Of a stretch of DNA of 64,000 bases, positions 19,253 through 30,158 are shown in pieces; the first letter of the stretch is position 1, and the number at the start of each line of letters is the position of its first letter. Made by a program: the position numbers and the translations under genes. This DNA is from Salinarimonas sp. (GTDB lineage Bacteria; Pseudomonadota; Alphaproteobacteria; Rhizobiales; Beijerinckiaceae): positions 186,001 to 250,000 of the forward strand of contig JAFIEI010000001.1 in the NCBI GenBank assembly GCA_020832565.1. The letters are read 5' to 3'. Under the pieces are notes generated by a model. That model was not told the origin of the DNA, searched no databases, and was given only the letters and a program-made list of their open reading frames with translations.

Positions 19253-20068
19253 CTACCGATTCTCGTCCCACCACTCACGGGCAAGGCGCTCGGCTTCGGC
19301 GATTTCGTCGGGTGTCATTTGTTCGCCAAGCTCATCGAGCTTCAAGGTCGGGCTCGTCATTGCGATGGTCAGCCACTTGTACGCCTGCACGGAATCCTCG
19401 GGAAACCAGGGTCTCCCGTCAGCGTACAAGGTGCCTAGCTCCATCATCGCCATCGGCGCTTGGGGGCCATCAGTTGCAGCGCTTCTGGTGTAATTGCTCA
19501 AAGCGCTTGCATAGCGTTCCGCATGCCAACGCTCCCTGTCGGCTATTCGTTGCTCTTGGGCTTTCTGCGTCCAGTCCGTCAGTTCAGCACCCTCGGGCGG
19601 ACTGGCCAGTCCCTTGGCGTATAATGCCCCCAGCATCTGCATCGCCGAAGGGTCATCTTGCATGGCGGCCTTGCGAAACCAACGCGCGGCCTCATCGTAG
19701 TCTTGTTCGACACCGTTACCTTGTTCGTAGAGCAAACCGAGGCCGAGCTGGCCACGTACATTGCCCTGTTCGGCTGCGATACGCCACCAACGCTCAGCCT
19801 CGGCGTAATCCTGCGGGTGCGAGAAATGGGTGGCATAGATGCCGGCAAGATCTGTTTGCGCAACGACATCACCAGCCTCGGCCCTGCGCCGAATTGAAGC
19901 AAGGTGGTCTTCGTTCATGATGAAAGGGGTCGGACGCGTTTCGATTATCGGTTCCTGAGCATCGGATGCTCCAAATAATACAAGACCTGAAAGGAATACG
20001 ATTGCGAAAACCCAAGGGATCGTTCGTGTCATACGATTGTCGCCGTTCTCAAGATGCCGCTGCGACAA
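19253..20068 (-). CDS. Sel1-repeat/TPR-like secreted protein (paralog of 18342..19121)
   Basis: 271 aa; AERWWRIAAEQGNVRGQLGLGLLYEQGNGVEQDYDEAARWFRKAA; nearly colinear with its neighbour, same C-terminus (IAEAERLAREWW). Confidence 0.85.
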   Translation of the reverse strand: MSQRHLENGDNRMTRTIPWVFAIVFLSGLVLFGASDAQEPIIETRPTPFIMNEDHLASIRRRAEAGDVVAQTDLAGIYATHFSHPQDYAEAERWWRIAAEQGNVRGQLGLGLLYEQGNGVEQDYDEAARWFRKAAMQDDPSAMQMLGALYAKGLASPPEGAELTDWTQKAQEQRIADRERWHAERYASALSNYTRSAATDGPQAPMAMMELGTLYADGRPWFPEDSVQAYKWLTIAMTSPTLKLDELGEQMTPDEIAEAERLAREWWDENR

Positions 20069-20140
20069 ATAAGAATGGGCGTGATCCCGGAAGCAACTAC
20101 TGACCTCTCTTTTGGTAAATATCCTGCGAGGTGGCCCAAT

Positions 20141-21811
20141 TCAGGCGCGGTCAGCGCCAACAGCCGGCACCCCCTGTCCCCGCCCGAACACTCGCGCGAT
20201 CGCCCGCTCTACCGCGTCGCCCGTCGCGCTGCGCCAGCGGGCGGCGAGGTGCTGGTCGGGGCGGATCAGCCAGGTGGCGCCGGGGGTGGCGTCGTAGCGG
20301 CGGGCGAAGACGCCCTCCGCGTCGATCAGATCGCGCCCGATCACCAGCATGCGCGCTTGTGGGTGATCGGGCAGTAATGCGCCATCGCCCGGCATGTGGA
20401 GGAGGGTGCATGCGCCGTCGAGCGCTTCCAGGAGCCAGCAGGGCGAGCCGTCGGGCCTGTGCATCGGCGCATCCGGAGCCGGCGCGCCGAGTTCCGCGAC
20501 GCCGGCCCATTGTGCGTCATCCGGCGTCGAGAGGGGGCTGTCGTGATAGGTGGTGGGGGCCGAGAGGCGCCCGGAATTGACCATGCGCCGGGCGAAATCG
20601 GCGCGCGCCGCGAGCGCCAGCGCCGCATCGCGGAAGCGGGTCTCCTGGGGGGTGCGCGGGGCGATGAAATCGGTGGAACGCGTTGAATGGCCGATATTCT
20701 CGTCGGCGGCGGCGATGCGCTCGTGGTCGTAGCTCGCGATCAGCCGGGTATCGGCCTCGCCACGGATCACGGCGGCGAGCTTCCAGGCAAGGTTTTCCGC
20801 ATCCTGAATGCCGGAATTGGCCCCGCGCGCGCCAAACGGCGAGACCTGGTGTGCAGCATCTCCGGCAAAGACCACGCGATCATGGACGAAGCGCGCCAGC
20901 CGGCGGCACTGGAACGTGTAAACCGAGACCCATTCCAGGCTGAAATTCTCATGCCCCAGCATCTGCCGGATGCGCGGGATCACGCGCTCGGGTTTTTGCT
21001 CCTCGCGCGCGTCTGCCTGCGCACCGAGGCCGAGATCGATGCGCCAGACATCATCGGGCTGCTTGTGCAGCAGCGCCGAGCGGCCTTCATGGAAGGGCGG
21101 GTCGAACCAGAACCAGCGCTCGGCGGGAAATTCACCTTTCATCTTCACATCGGCGATGAGGAAGCGTTCCTCGAAGACCTCGCCCTCGAAGGCGAGCCCC
21201 ATCAGATCACGGCAGGCCGAGCGCGCACCATCCGCTGCCACGACCCAATCCGCCTGCAGGCCATAGGAGCCCTCCGGCGTCTCGATGGTGAGCGTGACGC
21301 CGGCGCTCTCCTGCGCGATGCCGGTGACGCGGTTGCGCCAGCGCAGCTCGATCCCGGCGCCGCCGCCATCCGCGAGGGCCTGCGCCCGGGTGACCAGATG
21401 ATGCTCCAGATAATATTGCTGCAGATTGACGAAAGCCGGCATCTTGTGGCCGCTCTCGGGCAGGAGATCGAAGTTGTAAACCTCGCCATGACCCTGGAAG
21501 ACGCGCCCGAGCTTCCAGGTGACGCCCTGGTCACGACAGGCTTCGCCGAGGCCGAGCCGGTCGAGAATCTCCAGCGTGCGCTTGGCGTAGCAGATGCCAC
21601 GCGAGCCTTCGCCGATCCGGTCGGCATCGTCGAGAACCACCACGGGGACCCCGCGCCGGGCCAGATCGATTGCGCAGGCGAGGCCGACAGGGCCGGCGCC
21701 GACCACCACCACCGGATGGCGCGCGGGCGCTCCGTCCTGCTCGGGTGAGCGCCGATAGCTGAACTGATAGAGGCTCTTGCGTACTCCGCCCGTGGTGCCG
21801 CCCTGCGCCAT
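20141..21811 (-). CDS. FAD-dependent aromatic monooxygenase (MhpA/PheA-like)
   Basis: 556 aa; VVVVGAGPVGLACAIDLARRGVPVVVLD, VVAADGARSACRDLMG, VVFAGDAAHQVSPFGARGANSGIQDAENLAWKL. Confidence 0.9.
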   Translation of the reverse strand: MAQGGTTGGVRKSLYQFSYRRSPEQDGAPARHPVVVVGAGPVGLACAIDLARRGVPVVVLDDADRIGEGSRGICYAKRTLEILDRLGLGEACRDQGVTWKLGRVFQGHGEVYNFDLLPESGHKMPAFVNLQQYYLEHHLVTRAQALADGGGAGIELRWRNRVTGIAQESAGVTLTIETPEGSYGLQADWVVAADGARSACRDLMGLAFEGEVFEERFLIADVKMKGEFPAERWFWFDPPFHEGRSALLHKQPDDVWRIDLGLGAQADAREEQKPERVIPRIRQMLGHENFSLEWVSVYTFQCRRLARFVHDRVVFAGDAAHQVSPFGARGANSGIQDAENLAWKLAAVIRGEADTRLIASYDHERIAAADENIGHSTRSTDFIAPRTPQETRFRDAALALAARADFARRMVNSGRLSAPTTYHDSPLSTPDDAQWAGVAELGAPAPDAPMHRPDGSPCWLLEALDGACTLLHMPGDGALLPDHPQARMLVIGRDLIDAEGVFARRYDATPGATWLIRPDQHLAARWRSATGDAVERAIARVFGRGQGVPAVGADRA

Positions 21812-22017
21812 CCCGCTCCCGCTCCCTCATATTTCACGTTCAGGATAGGCAGGGGCCCCGGCTTTGTCGATCCGCGCTGGAAAACGCCGTTTGTCCGCCG
21901 CAATCGCGTTGCACATGGTTAATGCAGACGCCACGATGCGAATCGGGTTCGTATGGGGCAGGTTCGCGTGCGAAGGCCCATCGGGCGACGACGCGGATGA
22001 GGGGGGTGGAGGCTGAC

Positions 22018-22863
22018 ATGGCCGCAGGCAATCGGGAAGAGACGGGCAGGGCAGGCCGGTCCTTCGGGCTGATCCTTGCCGCTATCGCCGCCACGGGATG
22101 GGGCTTTGCCTTCTATGCCGGGCTCGGCGGGATCGAGCGTGATGCGGTTTCGCGTGACAGCATCGCGATGCTGGAAGAGCGGAACGCCACACTCTCGGAC
22201 GAACTCGCCACGATTCGCGATGCGAATGGCCGGCTGGAACAGGTCGAAGCCCGGATCACGCAGGCGCGCGGGGAACTCGGGCGCACACGCGAGGAAAGGC
22301 GCGATCTCGAAGCCAGCCTCTCGGCGCTCCAGGACGATATCGCCCGGCTGGGCCGCGATGAAGGCGCCGCGACGCCGGTCTCCGCCGGTGCTGCGAATCA
22401 AGGCGCATCACCGGCAGCGGTGAACGCTGCGCTGGCAAGGCTCGACCGGCTGATCGATACCCGCAGCGGTGAATTGCAGGCGATCCGCGCTGCACGCAGC
22501 GAGGCCGAGTCGCGCCTCGCCGCGGCGAGTGATGCGCTGGAAGCGACGCAGCAATCGCTGAGCCGCGACGAGCGCGCCGCCGGGGAAGCGCAGGAAACGC
22601 TCTCGCGGCTCCTCGCCGATATCGAGCGTTTCGAGGCTCTCATCGCCCGCCGCGAAGCACAAGCGGACACGCTCGCAGACGATATCACCCGCGCCGAGGC
22701 ACGGCTGGCAGCGCTGCAGGTCGAGCACGCGCGCCTGCGCAGCGCGATCGAAGAAGCGCAGTCACGGGCGAATCGTCCCGAAGCCGCAGCGCCGAGTCCT
22801 GTGGAGCCGGAGCGCCTGCCCGACGGGACGCGTGTCATTCGCGTCAATCCCGGTTCCCGCTGA
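22018..22863 (+). CDS. Membrane-anchored coiled-coil protein, unknown function
   Basis: 281 aa; one N-terminal TM then Ala/Glu/Arg-rich heptads (ARSEAESRLAAASDALEATQQSL...). Confidence 0.65.
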   Translation: MAAGNREETGRAGRSFGLILAAIAATGWGFAFYAGLGGIERDAVSRDSIAMLEERNATLSDELATIRDANGRLEQVEARITQARGELGRTREERRDLEASLSALQDDIARLGRDEGAATPVSAGAANQGASPAAVNAALARLDRLIDTRSGELQAIRAARSEAESRLAAASDALEATQQSLSRDERAAGEAQETLSRLLADIERFEALIARREAQADTLADDITRAEARLAALQVEHARLRSAIEEAQSRANRPEAAAPSPVEPERLPDGTRVIRVNPGSR

Positions 22864-22991
22864 ACGTACTGGCATCCGCGCACGCCGATCCGGGCATCCG
22901 AGCCGCGTGCGATTCACCTTGCGGAAAGACTGACGGGCCACTCTTGCGTGCGTGATGGGGCCTCGCGCGGGTAGGAAGCGGGTATGTTCAG

Positions 22992-23612
22992 TTGGTTGCG
23001 TGGATCGGGGCAGATGCCGGGCAGACGCGCTTCTCGCCGGCAAAGCACAGGCTGGAGGCGCTCTCTGACGGCGTCTTCGCCATCGTCCTGACGCTGCTCG
23101 CCCTCGAACTGCGCCTGCCGGACGCCGCTCATGACGCGCGTTTCGTCGATGTCGTCGCCGGCAACGGGGCGCTGATCGTCAATTACCTGATCTCGTTCTT
23201 CATCGTCGGCCTCTTGTGGAAGCTGCAGCATATGGTGCTGGAGCGCATCGGTCGCGGCGTTGCCGGCATCCACATGCTCAATCTGGCGTTTCTCGCCACG
23301 GTGACGCTGACGCCGTGGTCGCTGGGCAATCTCACCGGTTTTCCCGGTGATGCGATGGCGGTCGCGACATTCTCCGGCCTGCTGCTCGCCGCCTGGCTGA
23401 TGCTGATCGCGATCCTGACATCCGCGCTTGCGAGCGACGGGCTCGAAGCGGACCAGCGCGCACCGGTCCGGCAATTGCGCACAAGCCTGACCAGCGGCCC
23501 GCTCGTCGCCGCGGCCTCGATCGCGATCGCGCCGTTCTCCACCGATACCGCGCTCTACATCTGGCTCGCGCTGATCCCGCTCTCTTTCCTCACGCGCCGG
23601 CTGGCGCAATAG
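22992..23612 (+). CDS. TMEM175 family (DUF1211) membrane protein
   Basis: 206 aa; HRLEALSDGVFAIVLTLLALELRLP with multiple TMs. Exact start uncertain. Confidence 0.8.
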   Translation: MVAWIGADAGQTRFSPAKHRLEALSDGVFAIVLTLLALELRLPDAAHDARFVDVVAGNGALIVNYLISFFIVGLLWKLQHMVLERIGRGVAGIHMLNLAFLATVTLTPWSLGNLTGFPGDAMAVATFSGLLLAAWLMLIAILTSALASDGLEADQRAPVRQLRTSLTSGPLVAAASIAIAPFSTDTALYIWLALIPLSFLTRRLAQ

Positions 23613-23702
23613 CAGGCGCCATCTTCACCGACCAATCCCCGGAAAGTCTGCAATCGCCACCGCGAGAGCAAGCAAGAACAAGAGCAAGAAAAGGAGCAGA
23701 TC

Positions 23703-24203
23703 ATGACCTCCCACGGCGCCTTCATCGCCGCATTCCACATCCTCTTTCTGCTGATTCCGCCGCTGAGTGCCGCGCTCTGGTGGTACCATCGCCGCGATAT
23801 CGGCGCGCGCTATCTGCCCCTGTTGCTGAAGCATCTCGTCTTCATCGGGGTCGGGGTGCAGGGCTTCATGGCCGGGCTGAAGCAGATCTTCACCGGCGAG
23901 AGCATCGCGGCCTATCTCGACTGGCCCTACAGCCCCTTCGTTGCCGAACTCGGCCTGATGAACCTGGCTTTCGGCATACTCGGCCTGATCGCACCCTTCG
24001 CCTCACGCGGTTTCCTCGTCGCCGCATCACTCGGCTACGGCATCTTTCTGATCGGCGCCGCGATCGGGCATCTGCGCGACGTGATCACGACGGGCAATCT
24101 TGCACTGGGCAATATCGGGCCGACGCTGTGGTCGGATATCCTGATCCCGCTGGGTTTGCTTTGGCTGATCGTCGCCACGCGTGAGGGACGTCGCCCGACG
24201 TGA
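23703..24203 (+). CDS. Small integral membrane protein (possibly DUF6790-like)
   Basis: 166 aa, about 4-5 hydrophobic segments; purine-rich RBS region (aaaaggagcag) just upstream. Confidence 0.7.
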   Translation: MTSHGAFIAAFHILFLLIPPLSAALWWYHRRDIGARYLPLLLKHLVFIGVGVQGFMAGLKQIFTGESIAAYLDWPYSPFVAELGLMNLAFGILGLIAPFASRGFLVAASLGYGIFLIGAAIGHLRDVITTGNLALGNIGPTLWSDILIPLGLLWLIVATREGRRPT

Positions 24204-24221
24204 ACGCGATATCTCCGGGCC

Positions 24222-24743
24222 TCAGAACGGCCGCGGCGGGGGGAGGGGGATCTGATCCGGCGAAGGCAATGAGGGGGCGCCGGTGTCCTCGTCCTCGTCC
24301 TCGGGCGCATCCGCCATCGAGGTCTGGCGGCAGCCGGTGAGCCAGACGTCGTAGACGGGATGATCGATGGCGCTGAGCCCGGGGCTCTCGGCGAATATCC
24401 AGCCGTTGAAGAGGTCGCTGACGTCACCGTCGAGAGCGACATCCTCCACCTCGATGTAGGCGGTGGTATTCGGGCTGTCGGTCGGGGGACGGGTGTGGCA
24501 GGCGCGCGGCGTCACGAGGAGCGAGCCGAACTGGATGGTCTCGTCGATCTCGACCTCGAAGGCGATGATGCGCGCAGTGATCTTGTCGAGCCCGTTGAAG
24601 ACGGCAATGGGATTCTCAATATGGGTCTGCGCCGCAGCCGGGGGCGCGGCCACGGCCCCGGCGAGCAGAAGCGCGGCAAGCATGACGGCTGCCGGCGCGC
24701 GCGAGGCGATCAGGGTGGGGAGCATTGTGAATTCCCGCGTCAT
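24222..24743 (-). CDS. DUF2155 domain-containing secreted protein
   Basis: Signal peptide; AVFNGLDKITARIIAFEVEIDETIQFGSLLVTPRACHTRPP...FNGWIFAESPGLSAIDHPVYDVWLTGC. Start inferred at MTREFTML. Confidence 0.88.
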   Translation of the reverse strand: MTREFTMLPTLIASRAPAAVMLAALLLAGAVAAPPAAAQTHIENPIAVFNGLDKITARIIAFEVEIDETIQFGSLLVTPRACHTRPPTDSPNTTAYIEVEDVALDGDVSDLFNGWIFAESPGLSAIDHPVYDVWLTGCRQTSMADAPEDEDEDTGAPSLPSPDQIPLPPPRPF

Positions 24744-24787
24744 TTGCCTGTTACCACGCGTGCCCTGCAGGAGCCCGGGGGGCGTGC

Positions 24788-25204
24788 TCAATCGCCTGGT
24801 GACCATGCGGCGTAGTCGCCCGTCGCCTTGGGGCGCTGCTCCGGCGTCAGGATCGAACCTTGCGGGCGATAGGCCTGAGCGGTGCCGGTGTGATTCTCGG
24901 CGCCGAGCTTCTGCCATTCGCGCGCGGCATAGTCTTCCTGCGAGGGGGCGGTCGGGTAGGTATGGGCGAGCCAGCCACGCCAGCCGGGGGGCACGCGCGA
25001 GAGATCGGCGAGCCCGTTATAGATTACCCAGCGCCGCTCGTAGCCGAGCGCGGGATCCTTGGCGCCGCCCTTGGTGCGATAATAGATATTGCCGAACTCG
25101 TCCTCGCCGACGCGTTCGCCGTGGCGCCAGGTGTGGAAGCGCGTGTTCAGCGTCTGGCCGTTCCACCAGGTGAAGAACTGGGTGAAGAACTCTTTCAGGG
25201 TCAT
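24788..25204 (-). CDS. NADH:ubiquinone oxidoreductase NDUFA12-family subunit
   Basis: MTLKEFFTQFFTWWNGQTLNTRFHTWRHGERVGEDEFGNIYYRTKGG...RRWVIYNG; adjacent to DUF2155 as often seen in alphaproteobacteria. Confidence 0.9.
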   Translation of the reverse strand: MTLKEFFTQFFTWWNGQTLNTRFHTWRHGERVGEDEFGNIYYRTKGGAKDPALGYERRWVIYNGLADLSRVPPGWRGWLAHTYPTAPSQEDYAAREWQKLGAENHTGTAQAYRPQGSILTPEQRPKATGDYAAWSPGD

Positions 25205-25561
25205 CGCGGATCGTCGCCTTTGTTCGATAGGCACCTTATGGCGCCGCAAACGCCACAAGTCCAGTGCCGCACGGCTCGCTGAACCCGGTTTTGCGATTCG
25301 TTTGCGGCGAATCGATGGAGCAGGCGGGGCGTATACGCCGCCGCATCGCCGCAATCCGTTGCGGGGGCGGGGGAGGGGTGCGTTCCGCAGCCGAAGGGAG
25401 GGCGGATTCGGACCGTTGCTGAGTCGTCAAGAGGCCGATCCGTATCCGGGCAGCGAATCCACATTTATTGCCTGTCGGTGCTATGGTGAACGAAGTGTTA
25501 TCCCACCCGACCGAACACGATTCATGACGGAATCCGAAGGGGTTAACCATTGGTTCAGGGC

Positions 25562-25570
25562 TTATCCACA
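25562..25570 (+). promoter_or_regulatory. Perfect DnaA-box sequence TTATCCACA upstream of nrdJ
   Basis: Exact TTATCCACA match, about 14 bp before the first NrdR-like box. Confidence 0.45.
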
Positions 25571-25583
25571 ATCGGCACGATCT

Positions 25584-25630
25584 CCACAAGATATAGCGTC
25601 GGCAAAAGAACGGAGCACTAGTTCTTGACG
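25584..25630 (+). promoter_or_regulatory. Tandem NrdR-box pair upstream of nrdJ
   Basis: Box 1 ccacaagatatagcgt (25584-25599; reverse strand acgCTATATCTTGtgg), box 2 gcaCTAGTTCTTGacg (25615-25630); both resemble acaCwAtATaTwGtgt, centres 31 bp apart. A possible -35 (TTGACG, 25625) overlaps box 2. Confidence 0.7.
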
Positions 25631-25961
25631 TTTGGGTCGGGTCGGGCATAGCTTCCGAATATGCCGTTCGGGATGCGGCGACGGGGCTTCGTGGCCTGGT
25701 CGGAGAGGTTTCTGGAAGGGTCTTGGAAGACGCGTCGATCGCGCATCCGTTACGGTGCGTGAACCCTCGACTGCGCGCTCGCGAGACCATGTTCGGGGCC
25801 GGCATCGCGCGGCAGTGGGGCAGAACAAGGGTGGCGCCAAAGCCGCCCGACGGCGTCATGACAGAGTAAAAACGCGACAAGAGCCGCAACATGCGGCCGG
25901 CGAAGCTTTCCCTGACGAGAGGCAGCTCAGGGGTGCTTTGCCAGACAAAGGGACTAGACAG

Positions 25962-28900
25962 ATGCGGATCGAGCGGCGCTACACCACCACCGGGCAATCG
26001 CCTTATGCGGACATTGCCTTCCGGCTCTCCACCAGCGAGATCCGCAACCCGGACGGCTCGACCGTCTTCAAGCTCGAGAATTTCGAGGTTCCAAAGAGCT
26101 GGAGCCAGGTCGCCTCGGACGTGCTGGCGCAGAAGTATTTCCGCAAGGCGGGCGTGCCGGCGGCGCTGAAGAAGGTCGAGGAGAACGACGTTCCTTCCTT
26201 CCTGTGGCGCTCCGTGCCCGACGAGAAGGCGCTGGCGAAACTGCCGGAAGGCGAGCGTTACGGGCCGGAGACCTCCGCAAAGCAGGTTTTTGACCGCCTC
26301 GCGGGCTGCTGGACCTATTGGGGCTGGAAGGGCGGCTATTTCTCGTCCGAAGACGATGCGCAGGCCTTCTTCGACGAGCTGCGCTTCATGCTGGCCAACC
26401 AGATGGTCGCGCCGAACTCGCCGCAATGGTTCAATACGGGCCTGCACTGGGCCTATGGCATCGACGGGCCGAGCCAGGGCCATTTCTACGTGGATTTCAA
26501 GACGGGCGAGCTGACGCGCTCGACCTCGTCCTATGAGCATCCCCAGCCGCATGCCTGCTTCATCCAGGGCGTGCAGGACGATCTCGTCAACGAGGGCGGG
26601 ATCATGGATCTGTGGGTGCGCGAGGCCCGCCTGTTCAAATACGGCTCGGGTACCGGCTCGAACTTCTCGATGCTGCGTGGCGAGGGCGAGAAGCTCGCCG
26701 GTGGCGGCAAGTCCTCGGGGCTGATGTCCTTCCTCAAGATCGGCGACCGGGCAGCCGGCGCGATCAAGTCCGGCGGCACCACGCGCCGCGCGGCCAAGAT
26801 GGTCGTGGTCGATGTCGATCACCCGGATATCGAGACCTATATCGACTGGAAGGTGCGCGAGGAGCAGAAGGTCGCCGCGCTCGTGACCGGCTCCAAGCTG
26901 TGCAACCGCCATCTCAAGGCGGTGATGAAGGCCTGCGTCAATTGCGAGGCCACGGGCGATGCCTGCTACGATCCCGAGCGCAACCCCGCCCTCAAGCGCG
27001 AGATCAAGCGCGCCCGCCGCGCCCTCGTGCCCGACAACTACATCAAGCGCGTGATCCAGTTCGCCAAGCAGGGCTACAGGGATATCGAATTCGACATCTA
27101 CGACACCGATTGGGATTCGGAGGCCTACCTCACGGTTTCGGGCCAGAATTCGAACAATTCCGTCTCGCTCAAGGACGACTTCCTCAACGCCGTCGAGGCT
27201 GACGGCGAGTGGAACCTGATCCGCCGCACGGACGGCAAGGTCGCCAAAACCGTCAAGGCGCGTGACCTGTGGGAGAAGATCGGCCATGCCGCCTGGGCAT
27301 CTGCCGATCCCGGCCTGCATTTCAACACGACGATGAACGACTGGCATACCTGCCCGGAATCCGGCCCGATCCGCGGCTCGAATCCGTGTTCGGAATACAT
27401 GTTCCTCGACGACACGGCCTGCAATCTCGCCTCGGCGAACCTGCTGCAATTCTATGATCGCGAGGCGAAGCAGTTCGATTTCGGCGGCTATGAGCATCTC
27501 TGCCGGCTCTGGACCGTGGTGCTCGAAGTCTCCGTGACCATGGCGCAGTTCCCCTCTCGCGAGATCGCGCAGCTCTCCTACGAGTACCGCACGCTGGGTC
27601 TGGGCTACGCCAATATCGGCGGCCTCCTGATGACCATGGGCCTGTCCTACGATTCGGATGAGGGCCGTGCGCTCGGCGGCGCGCTCACCGCGATCATGAC
27701 CGGCGTGGCCTATGCCACCTCCGCCGAGATGGCGGGCGAGCTCGGGCCGTTCCCCGGCTACAAGGCGAATGCGCAGCACATGCTGCGGGTGATGCGCAAC
27801 CATCGCCGCGCGGCTTATGGCGAGGCTGACGGCTATGAGGCGCTCAACGTCAACCCCGTCCCGCTCGACCACGCCTCCTGCCCGGAGCCGATCCTGGTCG
27901 AGCGTGCCAAGCGCGCCTGGGACGAGGCACTGGTGCTGGGTGAGAAGCACGGCTACCGCAACGCCCAGGCGACCGTGATCGCGCCGACCGGTACGATCGG
28001 CCTCGTCATGGATTGCGATACCACGGGCATCGAGCCTGATTTCGCGCTCGTGAAGTTCAAGAAGCTCGCCGGCGGCGGCTATTTCAAGATCATCAACCGC
28101 GCCGTTCCGGACGCCCTGCGGGCGCTGGGCTATCGCGAGCATGAGATCGCCGAGATCGAGGTCTACGCGCTCGGTCACGGTTCGATGGCGCAGGCGCCGG
28201 GCATCAACCCGCAGACCCTGAAGGCCAAGGGCTTCACCGACGAGATCATCGCCACGCTCGAAGGTGGCATGAAGGCGGCGTTCGATATCAAGTTCGTCTT
28301 CAACAAATGGTCGATCGGCGAGGATTTCCTCACGGGTACGCTCAACGTCCCGGCGGAGAAGCTCAACGACCCGTCCTTCGACCTGCTCGCGCATCTCGGC
28401 TTCACGAAGGACGAGATCAATGCTGCCAATATCCATATCTGCGGGGCGATGACGCTGGAAGGTGCGCCGCATCTCAAGGAAGAGCACTATCCGGTCTTCG
28501 ATTGCGCCAATCCCTGCGGGCGCGTCGGCAAGCGCTATCTCTCGGTGGAGAGCCATATCCGCATGATGGCGGCGGCGCAGCCCTTCATCTCGGGGGCGAT
28601 CTCCAAGACCATCAACATGCCCAACGACGCCACGGTCGAGGATTGCAAGAGCGCCTACATGCTCTCCTGGCGCCTCGCCCTCAAGGCGAACGCGCTTTAT
28701 CGCGACGGCTCCAAGCTCTCGCAGCCGCTCAATTCCGCGTTGATCGAGGATGATGCGGATGAGGACGAGGATGCGGTCGATACCGTTGATCGTCTGCTCG
28801 AATCCGCGGCCCCCGCGCGCGCCGCGCAGGTGGCGGAGAAGATTGTCGAGCGTGTGGTCGAGCGCGTGGAGCGCATCCGGGAGCGCGAGAAGATGCCCGA

Positions 28901-29681
28901 TCGCCGCAAGGGCTATACGCAGAAGGCGGTCGTCGGTGGCCACAAGGTCTATCTGCGCACGGGCGAATACCAGGACGGGCGCATCGGCGAGATCTTCATC
29001 GACATGCACAAGGAGGGCGCGGCCTTTCGGGCGATGATGAACAACTTCGCCATCGCGATTTCGCTGGGCCTGCAATACGGCGTGCCGCTGGAAGAATACG
29101 TGGAGGCCTTCACCTTCACGCGCTTCGAGCCGGCGGGCTTCGTGCAGGGCAACGAATCGATCAAGAACGCGACCTCGATCCTGGATTACGTCTTCCGCGA
29201 GCTCGCGATCTCCTATCTCGGCCGCTACGACCTCGCCCATGTCGACCCTTCCGAGATCGGCCATGACGTGCTCGGCAAGGGCGACGACCAGTCCAAGCTC
29301 TCCGCCACGGCGGCGAAGTATGTCTCCAAGGGTTTCACCCGCGGCAAGACGGACAAGCTGATGCTGATCGATGGCGGTTCGCACGGCGGCACGGGCGCCA
29401 CCGTCGTCACCGCTCTCTCGGCCCAGGGCGCCACCGCGCTCAAAAGCGAGCCGGTGGTGGAGCAGGACATGGAGGAAGAGGGCGCCGACCTCTCCGCGCT
29501 GGGCTTCTCGGCGCCACGGGTCGACACCTCCGCCGGCATGACCAAGGCCGACAAACGCGCCGAGGCCCGCATGAAGGGCTACGAAGGCGAAGCCTGCCCC
29601 GAATGCGCCAACTTCACGCTGGTGAGGAACGGGACCTGCATGAAGTGTGATACCTGTGGGTCGACGACGGGGTGTTCGTGA
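25962..29681 (+). CDS. nrdJ: Vitamin B12-dependent (class II) ribonucleoside-diphosphate reductase
   Basis: 1239 aa from [67 protein letters not shown]-terminal [28 protein letters not shown]. Confidence 0.96.
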   Translation: MRIERRYTTTGQSPYADIAFRLSTSEIRNPDGSTVFKLENFEVPKSWSQVASDVLAQKYFRKAGVPAALKKVEENDVPSFLWRSVPDEKALAKLPEGERYGPETSAKQVFDRLAGCWTYWGWKGGYFSSEDDAQAFFDELRFMLANQMVAPNSPQWFNTGLHWAYGIDGPSQGHFYVDFKTGELTRSTSSYEHPQPHACFIQGVQDDLVNEGGIMDLWVREARLFKYGSGTGSNFSMLRGEGEKLAGGGKSSGLMSFLKIGDRAAGAIKSGGTTRRAAKMVVVDVDHPDIETYIDWKVREEQKVAALVTGSKLCNRHLKAVMKACVNCEATGDACYDPERNPALKREIKRARRALVPDNYIKRVIQFAKQGYRDIEFDIYDTDWDSEAYLTVSGQNSNNSVSLKDDFLNAVEADGEWNLIRRTDGKVAKTVKARDLWEKIGHAAWASADPGLHFNTTMNDWHTCPESGPIRGSNPCSEYMFLDDTACNLASANLLQFYDREAKQFDFGGYEHLCRLWTVVLEVSVTMAQFPSREIAQLSYEYRTLGLGYANIGGLLMTMGLSYDSDEGRALGGALTAIMTGVAYATSAEMAGELGPFPGYKANAQHMLRVMRNHRRAAYGEADGYEALNVNPVPLDHASCPEPILVERAKRAWDEALVLGEKHGYRNAQATVIAPTGTIGLVMDCDTTGIEPDFALVKFKKLAGGGYFKIINRAVPDALRALGYREHEIAEIEVYALGHGSMAQAPGINPQTLKAKGFTDEIIATLEGGMKAAFDIKFVFNKWSIGEDFLTGTLNVPAEKLNDPSFDLLAHLGFTKDEINAANIHICGAMTLEGAPHLKEEHYPVFDCANPCGRVGKRYLSVESHIRMMAAAQPFISGAISKTINMPNDATVEDCKSAYMLSWRLALKANALYRDGSKLSQPLNSALIEDDADEDEDAVDTVDRLLESAAPARAAQVAEKIVERVVERVERIREREKMPDRRKGYTQKAVVGGHKVYLRTGEYQDGRIGEIFIDMHKEGAAFRAMMNNFAIAISLGLQYGVPLEEYVEAFTFTRFEPAGFVQGNESIKNATSILDYVFRELAISYLGRYDLAHVDPSEIGHDVLGKGDDQSKLSATAAKYVSKGFTRGKTDKLMLIDGGSHGGTGATVVTALSAQGATALKSEPVVEQDMEEEGADLSALGFSAPRVDTSAGMTKADKRAEARMKGYEGEACPECANFTLVRNGTCMKCDTCGSTTGCS

Positions 29682-29710
29682 GGGTCACCTCATACACGTA
29701 AAGACGACAG

Positions 29711-29736
29711 CGCCCCGGGAAACCGGGGCGTTTTTT
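29711..29736 (+). terminator. Rho-independent terminator of nrdJ
   Basis: cgccccggg-aa-accggggcg-tttttt: GC stem followed by a T6 tract, 30 nt after the nrdJ stop. Confidence 0.9.
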
Positions 29737-29937
29737 CTGTGGGCGTGCAGCACTGCATCATGTGCAACCGGCGAAAACGCGCAAGGCGTCAATTACGCAA
29801 CCTCCACCCGCAACGCATCCACCTGCCCGATAATTCCATCCAGCCGCCCGACCGCAATATCGGAGACGGTGCGCAGGGCGCCACGATCGGGATCGGGCAT
29901 GGCGAAGAGGGCGAGGTCGAGGGCGTGGAGGATGGCG

Positions 29938-30076
29938 CGATCCGCTGATCAGCGCGCGCATCCCGCAGGAGGCCATTGATGCGCTGGAGGCGATCGCTGC
30001 GCGCGAGGGCGAGACGCGCTCGACACTGGTTCGTCGGGCGATTCTCGAATGGCTGAGAGGGCAGGGGCGGCTTTAA
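29938..30076 (+). pseudogene. Remnant of a ribbon-helix-helix (CopG-like) protein, no start codon
   Basis: Frame reads ...LISARIPQEAIDALEAIAAREGETRSTLVRRAILEWLRGQGRL* ending at the taa; RHH-like strand-helix-helix pattern but no upstream in-frame start or N-terminus. Confidence 0.45.
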
Positions 30077-30158
30077 CCCTGCGGACGATTTGTGGGCCTT
30101 TGCAGGGTGAGAGCGCCCGCCTGCTCAGACTGATCGACGCCATTCGACGACGCCATTC

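Noticed and set aside
25430-25960. Cobalamin riboswitch upstream of nrdJ
   Set aside because: Looked for a B12-box-like element by eye and did not recognise one; an Infernal search would be needed to exclude it.
25632-25961. N-terminal extension of nrdJ in the ORF track
   Set aside because: Starts at TTG within the promoter/NrdR region; the conserved class II RNR N-terminus begins at 25962.
25236-29384. 1382-aa minus-strand ORF opposite nrdJ
   Set aside because: Fully antisense to a clearly recognised gene; Arg/His/Gly/Asp-rich composition is the mirror expected from GC-rich third-codon bias; no domain motif.
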